14,285 nt of DNA from Pseudomonadota bacterium (GTDB taxonomy: Bacteria; Pseudomonadota; Alphaproteobacteria; Reyranellales; Reyranellaceae), in contig JAEZHS010000467.1 of NCBI GenBank assembly GCA_023436825.1, positions 1 to 14,285 on the forward strand. Direction: 5' to 3'. The translations under genes were made by a program, and so were the position numbers. Shown here one piece after another: positions 5,707 to 13,251 of this stretch. The notes beneath the pieces were generated by a model that was not told the DNA's origin, did not search any database, and saw only the letters and a list, made by a program, of their open reading frames with translations. Position 1 is the first letter of the stretch. Every line of letters starts with the position of its first letter.

Positions 5707-6924
5707 TCAGCTCCGCCGCCGCGCCGCGATGCTCAAGACCTTGAAGCGGGTCCGGACGCCGTCCGGTGCGGCGTTGCGGAAAATGAGAAAGCGGAGATCG
5801 GCGGCCTTTGCGGTGATGACGATGCGCTGGCGCAGCGACATGGCGGTGAGCGTTCGCTCCGGTGCACAGAAACGCGACCGATCGGCGCCGACGCCGGCGA
5901 GCGCGATACCGAGCTTGCCGTCCATGACCTCGACGCCGACTTCGATGGTCACGACGCCTGACGCCGCGCCCGGGTCGAGGCCGAGAACGAGCGCGTAGTG
6001 CCAGGCTGCCGCAGGCGTCTCGATCGGCACGTCGACGACGTCCCGGAAGGTCAGGCTGTCGTCCCGGCGCAGCAGGCTCTTGGCGCGGGAGATGAGGTCC
6101 CGTGGCCTTTCCGGCCAGGCGGCAACAGCGCCCTGCTCCAGGCCGACGTCGGCAATGAAGGAGTCGCGGAGCGGCTCTCCAGCCGAAGGCGGCATGGCTT
6201 CGTCGAAGCGGAGCGGCGGCGGAAAGACCAGTTTCAGGCTGGCCGCGTCGCCCCCATCCGATGGGCCATCCGGCTCCCGCTGCAGCACGAAGTTGTCCTT
6301 GTCCAGCACGAGCGCCTTGCGATAGCCGCGGCGCGCCAGCCACTCCAGCGCCTCGCTGACGCCCTGGTTGCGAAGGCCGAGCGCATGATTGAGCTCGACG
6401 ACAATGACGGGATTGCGTTCGGCCAGCGTGCGTTCGGCGCCCCGCAGGACCTCGAAGTCGAAGCTGTCGACGTCGATCTTCAGGCAATCGACGCGTTCGA
6501 TGCCATGCCGGGCGATGAAGTCGTCGAATGCGTAGAAAGGATAGGTCTTGACCTCGCCGTCCGTCCCCCACAGGCGGAAGATCCGGTCCTCCCGCTCACC
6601 CGTCGTCGCCGCCAGGGCGACCGCGTGGACCTCGGCATTGCCGACCCCGTTGTGCGCGAGATTGGCGCGCAGCATCTCTGCCGTGGCGGTCGGTTCGAAG
6701 GCGAACACGCGGCCCGCCGGCGCCAGCTGCGAAAAGAGGATCGTGTAGTAGCCGACATTCGCGCCAATATCGAAGATCCACCAGTCCGCGCGCACGTGCT
6801 CGACGAACCAGCGCTTGGTCTCGAGCTCGCAGTAGGGATAGTAGTCGCGGAACTCCTCGTAGTAGTCCACCAGCTCGATGGGATCCCGGCCGGGAATCGT
6901 CGTTACAACAGGGTCGCGCTTCAT
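5707..6924 (-). CDS. FkbM-family SAM-dependent methyltransferase with a C-terminal extension
   Basis: FkbM-type enzymes transfer a methyl group from S-adenosylmethionine, often to a sugar or polyketide hydroxyl. Motif I is FDIGANVGYYT (residues 51-61), followed by the acidic strand VFAFEPTA (73-80) that contacts the SAM ribose. The family hallmark DCLKIDVDSFDFEVLRGAE spans about 146-164, followed by PVIVVELNH (172-180). Family proteins or domains are usually about 200-280 residues; here residues about 250-405 add an extra, largely beta-strand region (DVVDVPIETPAAAWHYALVL, GVVTIEVGVEVMDGKLGIAL) that could recognise carbohydrate. It lies 7 bp after the SGNH gene, so the two are almost certainly one operon. 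Substrate is unknown; a polysaccharide or glycolipid is inferred from the neighbour. Confidence 0.9.
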   Translation of the reverse strand: MKRDPVVTTIPGRDPIELVDYYEEFRDYYPYCELETKRWFVEHVRADWWIFDIGANVGYYTILFSQLAPAGRVFAFEPTATAEMLRANLAHNGVGNAEVHAVALAATTGEREDRIFRLWGTDGEVKTYPFYAFDDFIARHGIERVDCLKIDVDSFDFEVLRGAERTLAERNPVIVVELNHALGLRNQGVSEALEWLARRGYRKALVLDKDNFVLQREPDGPSDGGDAASLKLVFPPPLRFDEAMPPSAGEPLRDSFIADVGLEQGAVAAWPERPRDLISRAKSLLRRDDSLTFRDVVDVPIETPAAAWHYALVLGLDPGAASGVVTIEVGVEVMDGKLGIALAGVGADRSRFCAPERTLTAMSLRQRIVITAKAADLRFLIFRNAAPDGVRTRFKVLSIAARRRS

Positions 6925-6931
6925 GTGCGGT

Positions 6932-8239
6932 TCAACGTGCCGGAGTGGGGGCTGGAACGGGTGCGGCCACCAGTTGCTGGCGGGCAGACAGCAGCGCGTC
7001 GGCGATCCTATCGGCGGACAACTGCGTGCCGCGGTCGGTCCAGTGACCGTCCGTCAGGCGATAGGTTCCACGAACCCCGTCGAGCGTCTCGCGCAAGTCC
7101 ACCACCTGCAGGCCGCTCTGCCGCAGCGCGGCGGCGAGCCTGCGATGACGCGCATCGGCGCTCAGCGAGTACGAGTAGTAGCGCGGCCACGGACGCCAGA
7201 ACTCGGCATAATCCGGGTCGACGGTGCCGACGGGAATCAGGGCGATCACCAGTCGCTTGCCGTTCGACGCGACCAGACGATCCATCGCCTGCAGCCAGCT
7301 CAGCGTTTCGCCCACCTTATCGTTGCCGACCATCTGCACGGCCTCGTCGGCGTTGCGCGGGGCGGGCCAGGTACCCGTCTCCCAGTCGATGATGCCGGAC
7401 AGCAGCCAGCCGGCGATATACTCCCGATCGTGCCGGCGATGGCGCGCCGCATGGTGCAGGCGACCATCGCCGCGCAGGAGGATTTCGCTGATCGTCTGTT
7501 CGCTGAGCTTAGGATAATAGTGCAGCCGCATGTGCCGGGCGACCTCGGCGACAGGCTCGGCCGACGGCTGCTGCGTCCACTTGCTCAGTAGTGCATCCTC
7601 GCCCGGTATCTCCTTGTTCCCGCGGCCCATCTCGGACAGGCGCAGGCGATTGGCGAGGAGCCAGGTCGTGCGCGGCGCGACAGAGCCGAGGAGCGATGGC
7701 GCCGGCAGCTCGTCGACCAATGGCGGCAGCGAGAACGGATTGAACGGCTCGTCCATCATGTCGTTGCCGGCATAGACGAAAACGGCGACGACATCCGGGT
7801 CGAGGGCGAGCGCCACCTTCTTGATGCGGGCGTAGTATTGCCGCGGACCGGTGGCGGCGATCGCCAGATTGACCGCTTCCATGCCCTGGAGGCCCCTGGC
7901 AGCCCAGCGGCGCTCGACGAGTTCGGCCAGCGGCGCCGAGATGTAGTAGCCCTCGAGAAAGCTGTCTCCCACCAGGACGGAGCGGAATTGCACGGCCGGC
8001 GGGCGCGCAACCGAACGCGGACGGTCGCGTACCGCCCAGTCGTTATAGGACGGGACCAGCTCCGGCGTGTCGGCAAATACCGTCTTGACGTTCGCCGTCA
8101 GCCCGTCGATTGGAATTGGCCGCAGGTCACGCGCCGGCCAGGACGGCACCGACGATGAGGCAATGAACTCCGCCCCGACCAAGGCAATGCCCAATAACAG
8201 CAGGCCGTAGATCGGCCAGAACCAGAACCGCTTCGTCAT
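6932..8239 (-). CDS. Membrane-anchored SGNH (AlgX/AlgJ-like) acyltransferase or esterase
   Basis: An N-terminal hydrophobic span (residues about 6-27, WFWPIYGLLLLGIALVGAEF) anchors a large periplasmic domain. The SGNH blocks are readable: VGDSFLEG with the nucleophile Ser93, NLAIAATGPRQY (124-135), YAGNDMMD (156-163), and TDGHWTDRG with Asp397 and His399. The D-x-H-W spacing matches AlgX/AlgJ and DHHW-type polysaccharide O-acetyltransferases rather than the D-x-x-H of typical GDSL lipases. The likely role is adding or removing an acyl group on an exported glycan. The C-terminal tail is proline/alanine-rich. ACGGAG lies just upstream of the ATG. It is first in an operon with the FkbM-type methyltransferase and divergent from the TPR gene. 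Specific substrate unknown. Confidence 0.85.
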   Translation of the reverse strand: MTKRFWFWPIYGLLLLGIALVGAEFIASSSVPSWPARDLRPIPIDGLTANVKTVFADTPELVPSYNDWAVRDRPRSVARPPAVQFRSVLVGDSFLEGYYISAPLAELVERRWAARGLQGMEAVNLAIAATGPRQYYARIKKVALALDPDVVAVFVYAGNDMMDEPFNPFSLPPLVDELPAPSLLGSVAPRTTWLLANRLRLSEMGRGNKEIPGEDALLSKWTQQPSAEPVAEVARHMRLHYYPKLSEQTISEILLRGDGRLHHAARHRRHDREYIAGWLLSGIIDWETGTWPAPRNADEAVQMVGNDKVGETLSWLQAMDRLVASNGKRLVIALIPVGTVDPDYAEFWRPWPRYYSYSLSADARHRRLAAALRQSGLQVVDLRETLDGVRGTYRLTDGHWTDRGTQLSADRIADALLSARQQLVAAPVPAPTPAR

Positions 8240-8362
8240 GAACTCCGTTGCAACAGTCCCCGGTTCCGCGTCAATGGCGCAATTTTACCACGATCTGGGA
8301 ATAAACTTCCTAGTGCGACGTGATACCATGAAAGAAAGTTATGGTGTCCAGTCAGGTGCACG
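8240..8362. promoter_or_regulatory. AT-rich divergent promoter region
   Basis: This spacer separates the leftward SGNH/FkbM operon from the rightward TPR operon. The part at about 8279-8343 is clearly richer in A+T than its surroundings (for example ATTTTACCA and GAATAAACTT). I cannot assign exact -35 and -10 boxes with confidence. Both operons must start here unless there are internal promoters. Confidence 0.45.
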
Positions 8363-9580
8363 GTGTCGAGGCTTCAGACGCTGACGAACGCTCAATTGGC
8401 CTCACAAGCGGCCTTGGACACCTGGCGCAGGATAATGGCGGCGGTCGGTGCCAACTGGCACGCGCGCGCGGAGCAGGGATCCGATCCTGAGCTCCTCTAC
8501 CTGCGGACAAGCCAACGAATGCGTGCCGATCCGCTCGAAGCATCGGAGCGAAGGCTCGCGAAGCTCCTGGAATTGCATCCCATGTGCTTTCCTGCCTTGG
8601 AGGAGCACGGCAGGATCCTGGACCGCTTGGGACAGCGGGACGCTGCCATCGCCGAGTACGACACGGCGAGACGGGGTCGCCAGCTCCTCAAGCGGGGAAT
8701 GCCCGATCGCCCCTTCTTCACGCGCCATCGCTCCACGTCCGTGGCCGAGATCGAAGGGTACACCACCGTGCTGCGGGCCGACTCCTCAAAGAAGGGGGTC
8801 TTTGTTCATGTGGCGCGCGGTCATGCCTACCTGGCACTGCGACAGCCCCGGCTTGCTCTGCTCGACTACGACACGGCGCTGAGACTCGCACCAAAGGAAA
8901 CCGGCCTTCTCGTGGCAAGAGGCGAAGCCCTGGCGGCCTTGGGTTGCCATCGCGAAGCCTTGCAGGCGCTCGACCGGGCCGTCGCCGAGCGCCGCCAAGA
9001 CCCCGATGCGCTCAGCAGCCGCGCCTTCGTGCGCCTGGCCCTCGGTCTCGTCGCCGAGGCCGATGCCGACTGGTCCAGGCAACTGGAGCTGTTGCCGCCG
9101 GAGCGCCATGAGGCGCGGGCCTGCGTGCTGCTGCGACTGGCAAACTACGAAATGGCATTGAGCGAACTGGAGCGGGCCATCGAGAGAAAGCCCGGCGATC
9201 CCTACCTTCAGCTCTATCTCCTGACGTCGCTCCGGAGGCTTGGTCGCTCGCCCCAGGCGGGGTCCGCCGCGATCGAGGCCTGGCCCGGTCCCCTGATCGC
9301 GCTCCACCAGGGCAAGCTCGACGCGAACGAGGCGTTGCAGCGCGCCGACAATACGGAGCGTCGCGCCGAAGCGCTGTTCCAGCTTGGCGTATTGGTATAC
9401 GACCACGACCGCGCCGAGGCCGGCCGATTGTGGAAGCATGCGTGCGAAATCGCCCCTCCCGACACGATCGAGCACGCCGCGGCGCGACACGAAATCGAAA
9501 GGCTTCGCATTGTTCCGCAGCCCATCAGCCGCGGGCCCGCGACGGAAAGGGAAACCATCCTCATGGCGGTCACAAAATGA
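8363..9580 (+). CDS. Tetratricopeptide-repeat protein, 405 aa
   Basis: At least four TPR-like helical hairpins can be seen: ALEEHGRILDRLGQRDAAIA (about 79-98), ARGHAYLALRQPRLALLDYD (about 151-170), VARGEALAALGCHREALQAL (about 184-203) and SSRAFVRLALGLVAEADADW (about 218-237), plus a later LLRLANYEMALSELERAIER unit. Such proteins act as protein-binding scaffolds. There is no signal peptide, so it is probably cytoplasmic. The start is uncertain: GTG 8363 gives the longest frame, and ATG 8435 is in frame within it; neither has a strong binding site. It ends in an ATGA overlap with a small membrane-protein gene, suggesting the two products work together at the membrane. Confidence 0.85.
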   Translation: MSRLQTLTNAQLASQAALDTWRRIMAAVGANWHARAEQGSDPELLYLRTSQRMRADPLEASERRLAKLLELHPMCFPALEEHGRILDRLGQRDAAIAEYDTARRGRQLLKRGMPDRPFFTRHRSTSVAEIEGYTTVLRADSSKKGVFVHVARGHAYLALRQPRLALLDYDTALRLAPKETGLLVARGEALAALGCHREALQALDRAVAERRQDPDALSSRAFVRLALGLVAEADADWSRQLELLPPERHEARACVLLRLANYEMALSELERAIERKPGDPYLQLYLLTSLRRLGRSPQAGSAAIEAWPGPLIALHQGKLDANEALQRADNTERRAEALFQLGVLVYDHDRAEAGRLWKHACEIAPPDTIEHAAARHEIERLRIVPQPISRGPATERETILMAVTK

Positions 9581-9840
9581 TCGGCGCCATCGTCACCGTG
9601 GCGGCGTGCGCCCTGTTGTGCTCCGGCCTTGCCACGCTCGGCAACCACGCGATTGCCCGCGAATTCGGCGACTTCGATCTGCGCAAGAACACGGAGATCC
9701 TCATGGATCCGGCGATAGCGGTGCGCTACGCCGAATACCGGCTGGCGACGAACATCTTCTATCGTCAGGGACTGGTGTTGTGGACCGTCCTCGGCCTGCT
9801 CGTCGCCTACATGCTCGTCGCGACCCTTTTGAAGGTCTAG
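9577..9840 (+). CDS. Small two-span membrane protein, 87 aa (hypothetical)
   Basis: The ATG overlaps the TPR stop codon (ATGA), so translation is coupled. Hydrophobic spans lie at residues about 2-21 (IGAIVTVAACALLCSGLATL) and about 67-86 (LVLWTVLGLLVAYMLVATLL), joined by a charged loop of about 45 residues (containing FGDFDLRKNTEILMDPAIAV). Both ends are predicted on the same side of the membrane. No family is recognised. A membrane partner for the TPR protein is inferred from coupling only. Confidence 0.75.
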   Translation: MIGAIVTVAACALLCSGLATLGNHAIAREFGDFDLRKNTEILMDPAIAVRYAEYRLATNIFYRQGLVLWTVLGLLVAYMLVATLLKV

Positions 9841-9877
9841 AGCGGAATCTGTCGGGTCCATGGAATCCTTAGAGGCG

Positions 9878-9905
9878 CGGCGAACGTCTTCAGGAGACGT
9901 CGCCG
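9878..9905. terminator. Hairpin after the TPR operon, possible terminator
   Basis: The arms CGGCG-A-ACGTCT and AGACGT-CGCCG pair over 11 bp with one bulged A, around the loop TCAGG. It lies 38 bp after the stop of the small membrane protein and 37 bp before the glutathione transferase start. No T run follows, so a Rho-independent function is doubtful; it could also structure the leader of the downstream gene. Confidence 0.4.
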
Positions 9906-9942
9906 GCGGCCGGCGTGCTGCGGCGCCAACAAGGAGAGAACC

Positions 9943-10581
9943 ATGAAACTCTATGGCTTTGGCCCGACCCGGTCCCTGCGCGCGCTGTGGGGCCTCAAGG
10001 AACTCGGCGCCGATTTCGAGTTCGAAGTCGTGAACCTGCCCGCCGGCGAGCATGGACGGCCGGCCTTCCTGCGCCTCAATCCGGCCGGCAAGGTGCCCGT
10101 GCTGGTCGACGGCGATCGCGTGATCCCCGAATCGGCGGCGATCGTGCTGTACCTCGCGGAGAAATACCCGCAGATGCAGCTCCTGCCCGCCGATCTGGGG
10201 GCGCGCGCCCAGGTCTATCGCTGGATCATGTTCGCCATGACCGAACTGGAGCAGCCGCTGTGGCGGATCACGCGCCATACCGCCCTGCTGCCACAGGAAA
10301 AGCGCCTGCCGCAGGACATCGTGCTGGCACGCGAGGACTTCGCGCGCATGGCGAGCGTGCTCGAGCAGCACATGGCAGGCCGCCGCTTCATCGTCGGCGA
10401 TGGCATCACGGCCGCCGACTGCGTCACCGCCTACCTGATGGACTGGGCGAACGAGCAGGGCCTCCTGGAGGGCAAGCCGAACCTGCAGGCCTATCTCGCG
10501 CGCATGTATGAGCGCGCGACCGCACCGCCACGCATCGCCGAGGCCGTGGCGAGCATCCGGGCGGCGGCAGCGGCGAGCTGA
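9943..10581 (+). CDS. Glutathione S-transferase family protein
   Basis: This is a cytosolic glutathione transferase-like enzyme of 212 residues, the normal size. The N-terminal thioredoxin-like domain (about 1-78) carries MKLYGFGPTRSLRALW, with Ser11 at the usual catalytic Ser/Cys/Tyr position, the cis-proline in KVPVLVD (50-56) and the glutathione gamma-glutamyl contact ESAAIVLYLAEKY (63-75). The C-terminal helical domain contains the N-capping element FIVGDGITAADCVTAYLMDW. AAGGAGAG lies upstream of the ATG at good spacing. It appears to be a single-gene unit between two hairpins. Class and substrate are not assignable. Confidence 0.93.
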   Translation: MKLYGFGPTRSLRALWGLKELGADFEFEVVNLPAGEHGRPAFLRLNPAGKVPVLVDGDRVIPESAAIVLYLAEKYPQMQLLPADLGARAQVYRWIMFAMTELEQPLWRITRHTALLPQEKRLPQDIVLAREDFARMASVLEQHMAGRRFIVGDGITAADCVTAYLMDWANEQGLLEGKPNLQAYLARMYERATAPPRIAEAVASIRAAAAAS

Positions 10582-10592
10582 TCAAGATTTCG

Positions 10593-10636
10593 TGCGCGGC
10601 GACGCAATGATGGCGAATCATTGCATCGCCAGCGCA
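10593..10636. terminator. Long hairpin downstream of the glutathione transferase gene
   Basis: The inner arms GGCGACGCAATGAT and ATCATTGCATCGCC pair with a single C/A mismatch around the five-base loop GGCGA. An outer five-pair extension (TGCGC with GCGCA, one bulged A) lengthens the stem to 19 positions. It begins 12 bases after the stop codon, the expected site for a terminator, but no T run follows. It could be a 3'-end stability hairpin, a repeat element or a small RNA stem. Confidence 0.5.
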
Positions 10637-10721
10637 GCATCCGCACGCTGAGGTTGTACAAAGTGGACTTCTCCAAGGCAGCCGGCAAAATGAAACGGCA
10701 GGCCAGACAACCGGAGACCGT

Positions 10722-11096
10722 ATGCCCATCCACTTCACGATCGACCATCAGGCGCGCTACGTCGAAGCGAAGTTCGATGGCCACCTCGTCCTGAGGGACC
10801 TCGAGGATTTCACCGATGCCGTGGTCGGACAGGGCGGGCTGCCCTATCGCAAGCTGATCGATGGCCGCACCGCATACGGCACCTATACGGATGCCGACGT
10901 CATGGCCATGGGGGCCCGTCTTGCCGCCTATTCGACGCTGGGCAAGCGCGGCGCCCTGGCGCTCGTTCCCGCGCCGGACGTTTCGCTGGACCTGATCGAC
11001 CGGCTCCTGAATCTCGGCAAGGATGGCCGGCCGGCCAAGGCCTTCCTGTCGGTCGAGGCCGCCCGCAAGTGGCTCGCGGCGCAGGTCGAAGATTAA
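10722..11096 (+). CDS. STAS/SpoIIAA-like domain protein, 124 aa
   Basis: The protein begins MPIHFTIDHQARYVEAKFDG, then alternates strands and helices (LEDFTDAVV, LPYRKLIDGRTAYGTY, VMAMGARLAAYSTLGKRGAL, ALVPAPDVSLDLIDRLLNL) and ends AFLSVEAARKWLAAQ. This layout resembles small cytosolic SpoIIAA/STAS-like proteins of alphaproteobacteria, whose molecular role is mostly unknown. CCGGAGACC precedes the ATG. Its stop overlaps the stop of the convergent small gene on the other strand. The fold call rests on pattern. Confidence 0.75.
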   Translation: MPIHFTIDHQARYVEAKFDGHLVLRDLEDFTDAVVGQGGLPYRKLIDGRTAYGTYTDADVMAMGARLAAYSTLGKRGALALVPAPDVSLDLIDRLLNLGKDGRPAKAFLSVEAARKWLAAQVED

Positions 11097-11293
11097 AGCA
11101 CGTTCGGTTCGGCGTGAGACGTCGATGCGGCCTGCATATCCAGCTCGTTGGCGCGCGCTTCCAGCTCGGCGGCGAAGCGCTCGAGCCGCTCGATCTCCGA
11201 GGGGGCAGTCAGGCCACGCGCCATGCGCAGCGCCCGCGCCGCCGCGGCGTGGTTGCTGCGGGCTTCACTTTCCAACTCGCGTGCCGTCTTCAC
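11093..11293 (-). CDS. Small helical protein, 66 aa, distant relative of the duplicated helical proteins
   Basis: GTG is the start, supported by TTGGAGG about 7 bases upstream. The product is charged and helical (KTARELESEARSNHAAAARA, then EIERLERFAAELEARANELD). The second segment resembles DRRRLTRYGEELDESAARLE of the proteins at 3768-3986 and 14055-14276 (shared R-L, R, E-L, A and L positions, same spacing), so all three may be one family. Its TAA overlaps the TAA of the convergent STAS-like gene by 2 bp. Function unknown. Confidence 0.7.
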   Translation of the reverse strand: MKTARELESEARSNHAAAARALRMARGLTAPSEIERLERFAAELEARANELDMQAASTSHAEPNVL

Positions 11294-11531
11294 AGAAACC
11301 TCCAAGGCAAGAAGTCCACGGCGCCGACCGAGGTTTGAGGCGACTGACGTATCGAAACGAACAGCCCCCGATCCGGCGCCGTGTCGGGTTGAACGATGAG
11401 GCGAAGGCTCCGTTGCCGATCCGACCGTGACTGTTCGGGGACTGTGCCTTTCCGGACGGCGCCTTGTGGACGGTGAGGGCGGCGCATGGAAGTAATCGGG
11501 GAAACGAGGCTCCCACCGACGGTTACGGACC

Positions 11532-12482
11532 ATGAGGACGATCAGCGGCAACTGGAACGAAGCGCCTGGGGCGGTCACGCTCGTCGACGCCCACCACCAT
11601 CTTTGGGACCTGAAGGCGAATCGTTATCCCTTCCTCAGCGACCAGCCCGAGCCGCATTTCTTCCTGGGTCCGTATGACGCGCTGAGGCGCAACTACCTGC
11701 CGGAAGACTACCTGCGGGATTCGAGCGCCCACAACGTGCTCGCGACCGTGCATTGCGAAGCCGAAATGGATCGCACCAATCAGGTCGGCGAGACGAGCTG
11801 GCTGACCGGGATCAATGCCCGCCACGGCTTTCCCGGCGCCATCGTTGCGCATGCCTGGTTCCATACCGACAATGCCGAGGAGATCATCGCCGCCCAGGCG
11901 TGGTTCCCGCTGGTCCGCGGCATCCGGTCGAAGCCGGTGACGGCCCCGCACCCCGGAGCCATGACGCGCGGTGCGTCGGGCACCATGCAGGACGACAAAT
12001 GGCTGCGCGGCTTCTCGCTGCTCGAGAAGCACGGACTTTCCTGGGACCTCCGCGTGCCGTGCTGGCACCTTGTCGAAGCGGCCGAGGTGGCGCGGCAGTT
12101 CCCGCGCACGCCGATCGTTCTGAACCATACGGGCTTCCCGTGGGATCGCAGCGAAGAGGGCCTGGCCTTCTGGCGTCGAGGCATGGAGGCGGTCGCCCGC
12201 CAGCCGAACGTCCACCTCAAGGTCTCCGAGTTCGGCCTGAAGGATCGGCCCTGGGACTATGAGTCGAACCGGCGGGTTGTCCTGGAAGCGATATCGATCT
12301 TCGGCATCGAACGATGCCTCTTCGCGACGAACTTCCCGGTCGCCGGCCTCAGGATCGACTACGACACGCTCGTCCGCTCCCTCAGCCGAATGCTCGCGGA
12401 CCGTTCAGAGGTCGATCGCGATCGCTTTTTCTGGAGGAATGCAGCGTCGTTCTACCGTCTCTCGTTGCCCGGATCTGCCTGA
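11532..12482 (+). CDS. Amidohydrolase family (COG3618-type) TIM-barrel hydrolase
   Basis: At 316 residues this is the usual length for the COG3618 group of metal-dependent lactonase-like hydrolases. The N-terminal strand ends LVDAHHHLWDL with the metal-binding H-x-H (His21 and His23). Further landmarks are ATVHCEAEMDRTNQVGETSW (about 71-90), IRSKPVT (about 136-142), PIVLNHTGFPWDRS (about 195-208) and CLFATNFPVAGL (about 262-273). In many relatives the last motif is S-D-W-P-V with a catalytic Asp; here it is T-N-F-P-V, as in a subset of the family. Substrates of relatives include sugar and aromatic lactones; this one is not assignable. Only a weak binding site (ACGGA) precedes the ATG. Confidence 0.88.
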   Translation: MRTISGNWNEAPGAVTLVDAHHHLWDLKANRYPFLSDQPEPHFFLGPYDALRRNYLPEDYLRDSSAHNVLATVHCEAEMDRTNQVGETSWLTGINARHGFPGAIVAHAWFHTDNAEEIIAAQAWFPLVRGIRSKPVTAPHPGAMTRGASGTMQDDKWLRGFSLLEKHGLSWDLRVPCWHLVEAAEVARQFPRTPIVLNHTGFPWDRSEEGLAFWRRGMEAVARQPNVHLKVSEFGLKDRPWDYESNRRVVLEAISIFGIERCLFATNFPVAGLRIDYDTLVRSLSRMLADRSEVDRDRFFWRNAASFYRLSLPGSA

Positions 12483-12606
12483 GCCGACGGCCGGCGGACA
12501 GCCATCCAAATTTTACCAAGGCTCGCGCAACGCCGCCGACATCGCCTTCGTTCCTTGGGCCCCGGGGCAGCTTGCTGCGCCCCTTCACACGCCAACGGAG
12601 GCACTC

Positions 12607-12975
12607 ATGGCCAGCGAGGAAACCAAGATTACGTCCGGCAGCCTGATCGCGGCCGAGAAGGTCGAAGGAACCGACGTCTACAACATGCAGGGCGAGAAGC
12701 TCGGCACGGTCGACGACATCATGCTCGACAAGGTGAGCGGCAAGGCGATCTACGCTATCATGTCGTTCGGTGGCTTCCTGGGGATGGGCGAGAAGTACCA
12801 TCCGCTGCCCTGGTCGGCGCTGACCTACGACGAGAGCAAGGGCGGCTACGTCGTCAACCTCGACAAGAAGATGCTGGAAGGCGCCCCGACCTACGACAGG
12901 GGCGAGGACTTCCTTTGGACGCCGGATTACGGCCGCCGCGTCGACAAGTACTACAACGCACCGAGTTACTGGTAA
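12607..12975 (+). CDS. PRC-barrel domain protein
   Basis: CGGAGG lies 6 bases before the ATG. Residues about 11-85 form one PRC barrel: LIAAEKVEGTDVYNMQGEKL, then GTVDDIMLDKVSGKAIYAIM and KYHPLPWSALTYDESKGGYV. The end is aromatic-rich (LWTPDYGRRVDKYYNAPSYW), as in stand-alone alphaproteobacterial PRC-barrel proteins. The domain was first known from the photosynthetic reaction centre H subunit and RimM and serves as a binding module; stand-alone forms are often stress-associated. There is no membrane span. It sits 124 bp after the amidohydrolase and appears separately expressed. Confidence 0.9.
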   Translation: MASEETKITSGSLIAAEKVEGTDVYNMQGEKLGTVDDIMLDKVSGKAIYAIMSFGGFLGMGEKYHPLPWSALTYDESKGGYVVNLDKKMLEGAPTYDRGEDFLWTPDYGRRVDKYYNAPSYW

Positions 12976-12976
12976 G

Positions 12977-13010
12977 ACGCCCGCCCGCTCAGTGGACCGT
13001 CGCCGGGCGT
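12977..13010. terminator. Possible terminator hairpin after the PRC-barrel gene
   Basis: The 7-base arms ACGCCCG and CGGGCGT pair perfectly around a 20-base loop. It begins 2 bases after the PRC-barrel stop and overlaps the 3' end of the convergent small gene. The large loop and lack of a T run keep confidence low. Confidence 0.3.
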
Positions 13011-13210
13011 GGCTCCGGGTCGGACGGCGCGTAGACGATCGTCGTCGTCCACTGCGGGGCCGTGCCCGCCGGCGCATCGCCGGCCGGCAGGGTCCAGCCG
13101 CTGATCCTGTCGAATCCACTCTGCTCGGCCCACCACGTTGCCGCGGCCTTCTCCGCCTGCGCCCGCGTGGCGGCCGTGAACGCTCTCCAGTACTTCGCTT
13201 TCTTCAACAT
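12989..13210 (-). CDS. Hypothetical protein, 73 aa
   Basis: The N-terminus is basic and helical (MLKKAKYWRAFTAATRAQAE), followed by KAAATWWAEQSGFDRISGWT and a proline-rich, probably beta C-terminus (PQWTTTIVYAPSDPEPRP). The tryptophan pair and the W-T-L-P turn look like a genuine fold rather than a chance frame. The ribosome binding site is weak (GAG near -7, GAGG further away). It converges on the PRC-barrel gene with 13 bp between stop codons. No family can be named. Confidence 0.6.
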   Translation of the reverse strand: MLKKAKYWRAFTAATRAQAEKAAATWWAEQSGFDRISGWTLPAGDAPAGTAPQWTTTIVYAPSDPEPRPATVH

Positions 13211-13251
13211 TTTACTCGGTGCCCTCTCCCGCCGCTAGACTTAGACTAGCC

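Noticed and set aside
5998..7392. 464-codon plus-strand open frame opposite the FkbM and SGNH genes
   Set aside because: The minus strand encodes clear catalytic motifs there; the plus frame becomes arginine/serine-rich and has no domain.
8328..8384. An 18-codon frame just before the TPR gene, considered as a leader peptide
   Set aside because: It overlaps the likely TPR start, has no ribosome binding site and shows no run of regulatory codons or attenuator hairpin.
9214..10371. 385-codon minus-strand open frame opposite the TPR, small membrane protein and glutathione transferase genes
   Set aside because: It runs antisense across three well-supported genes and has no domain or ribosome binding site.
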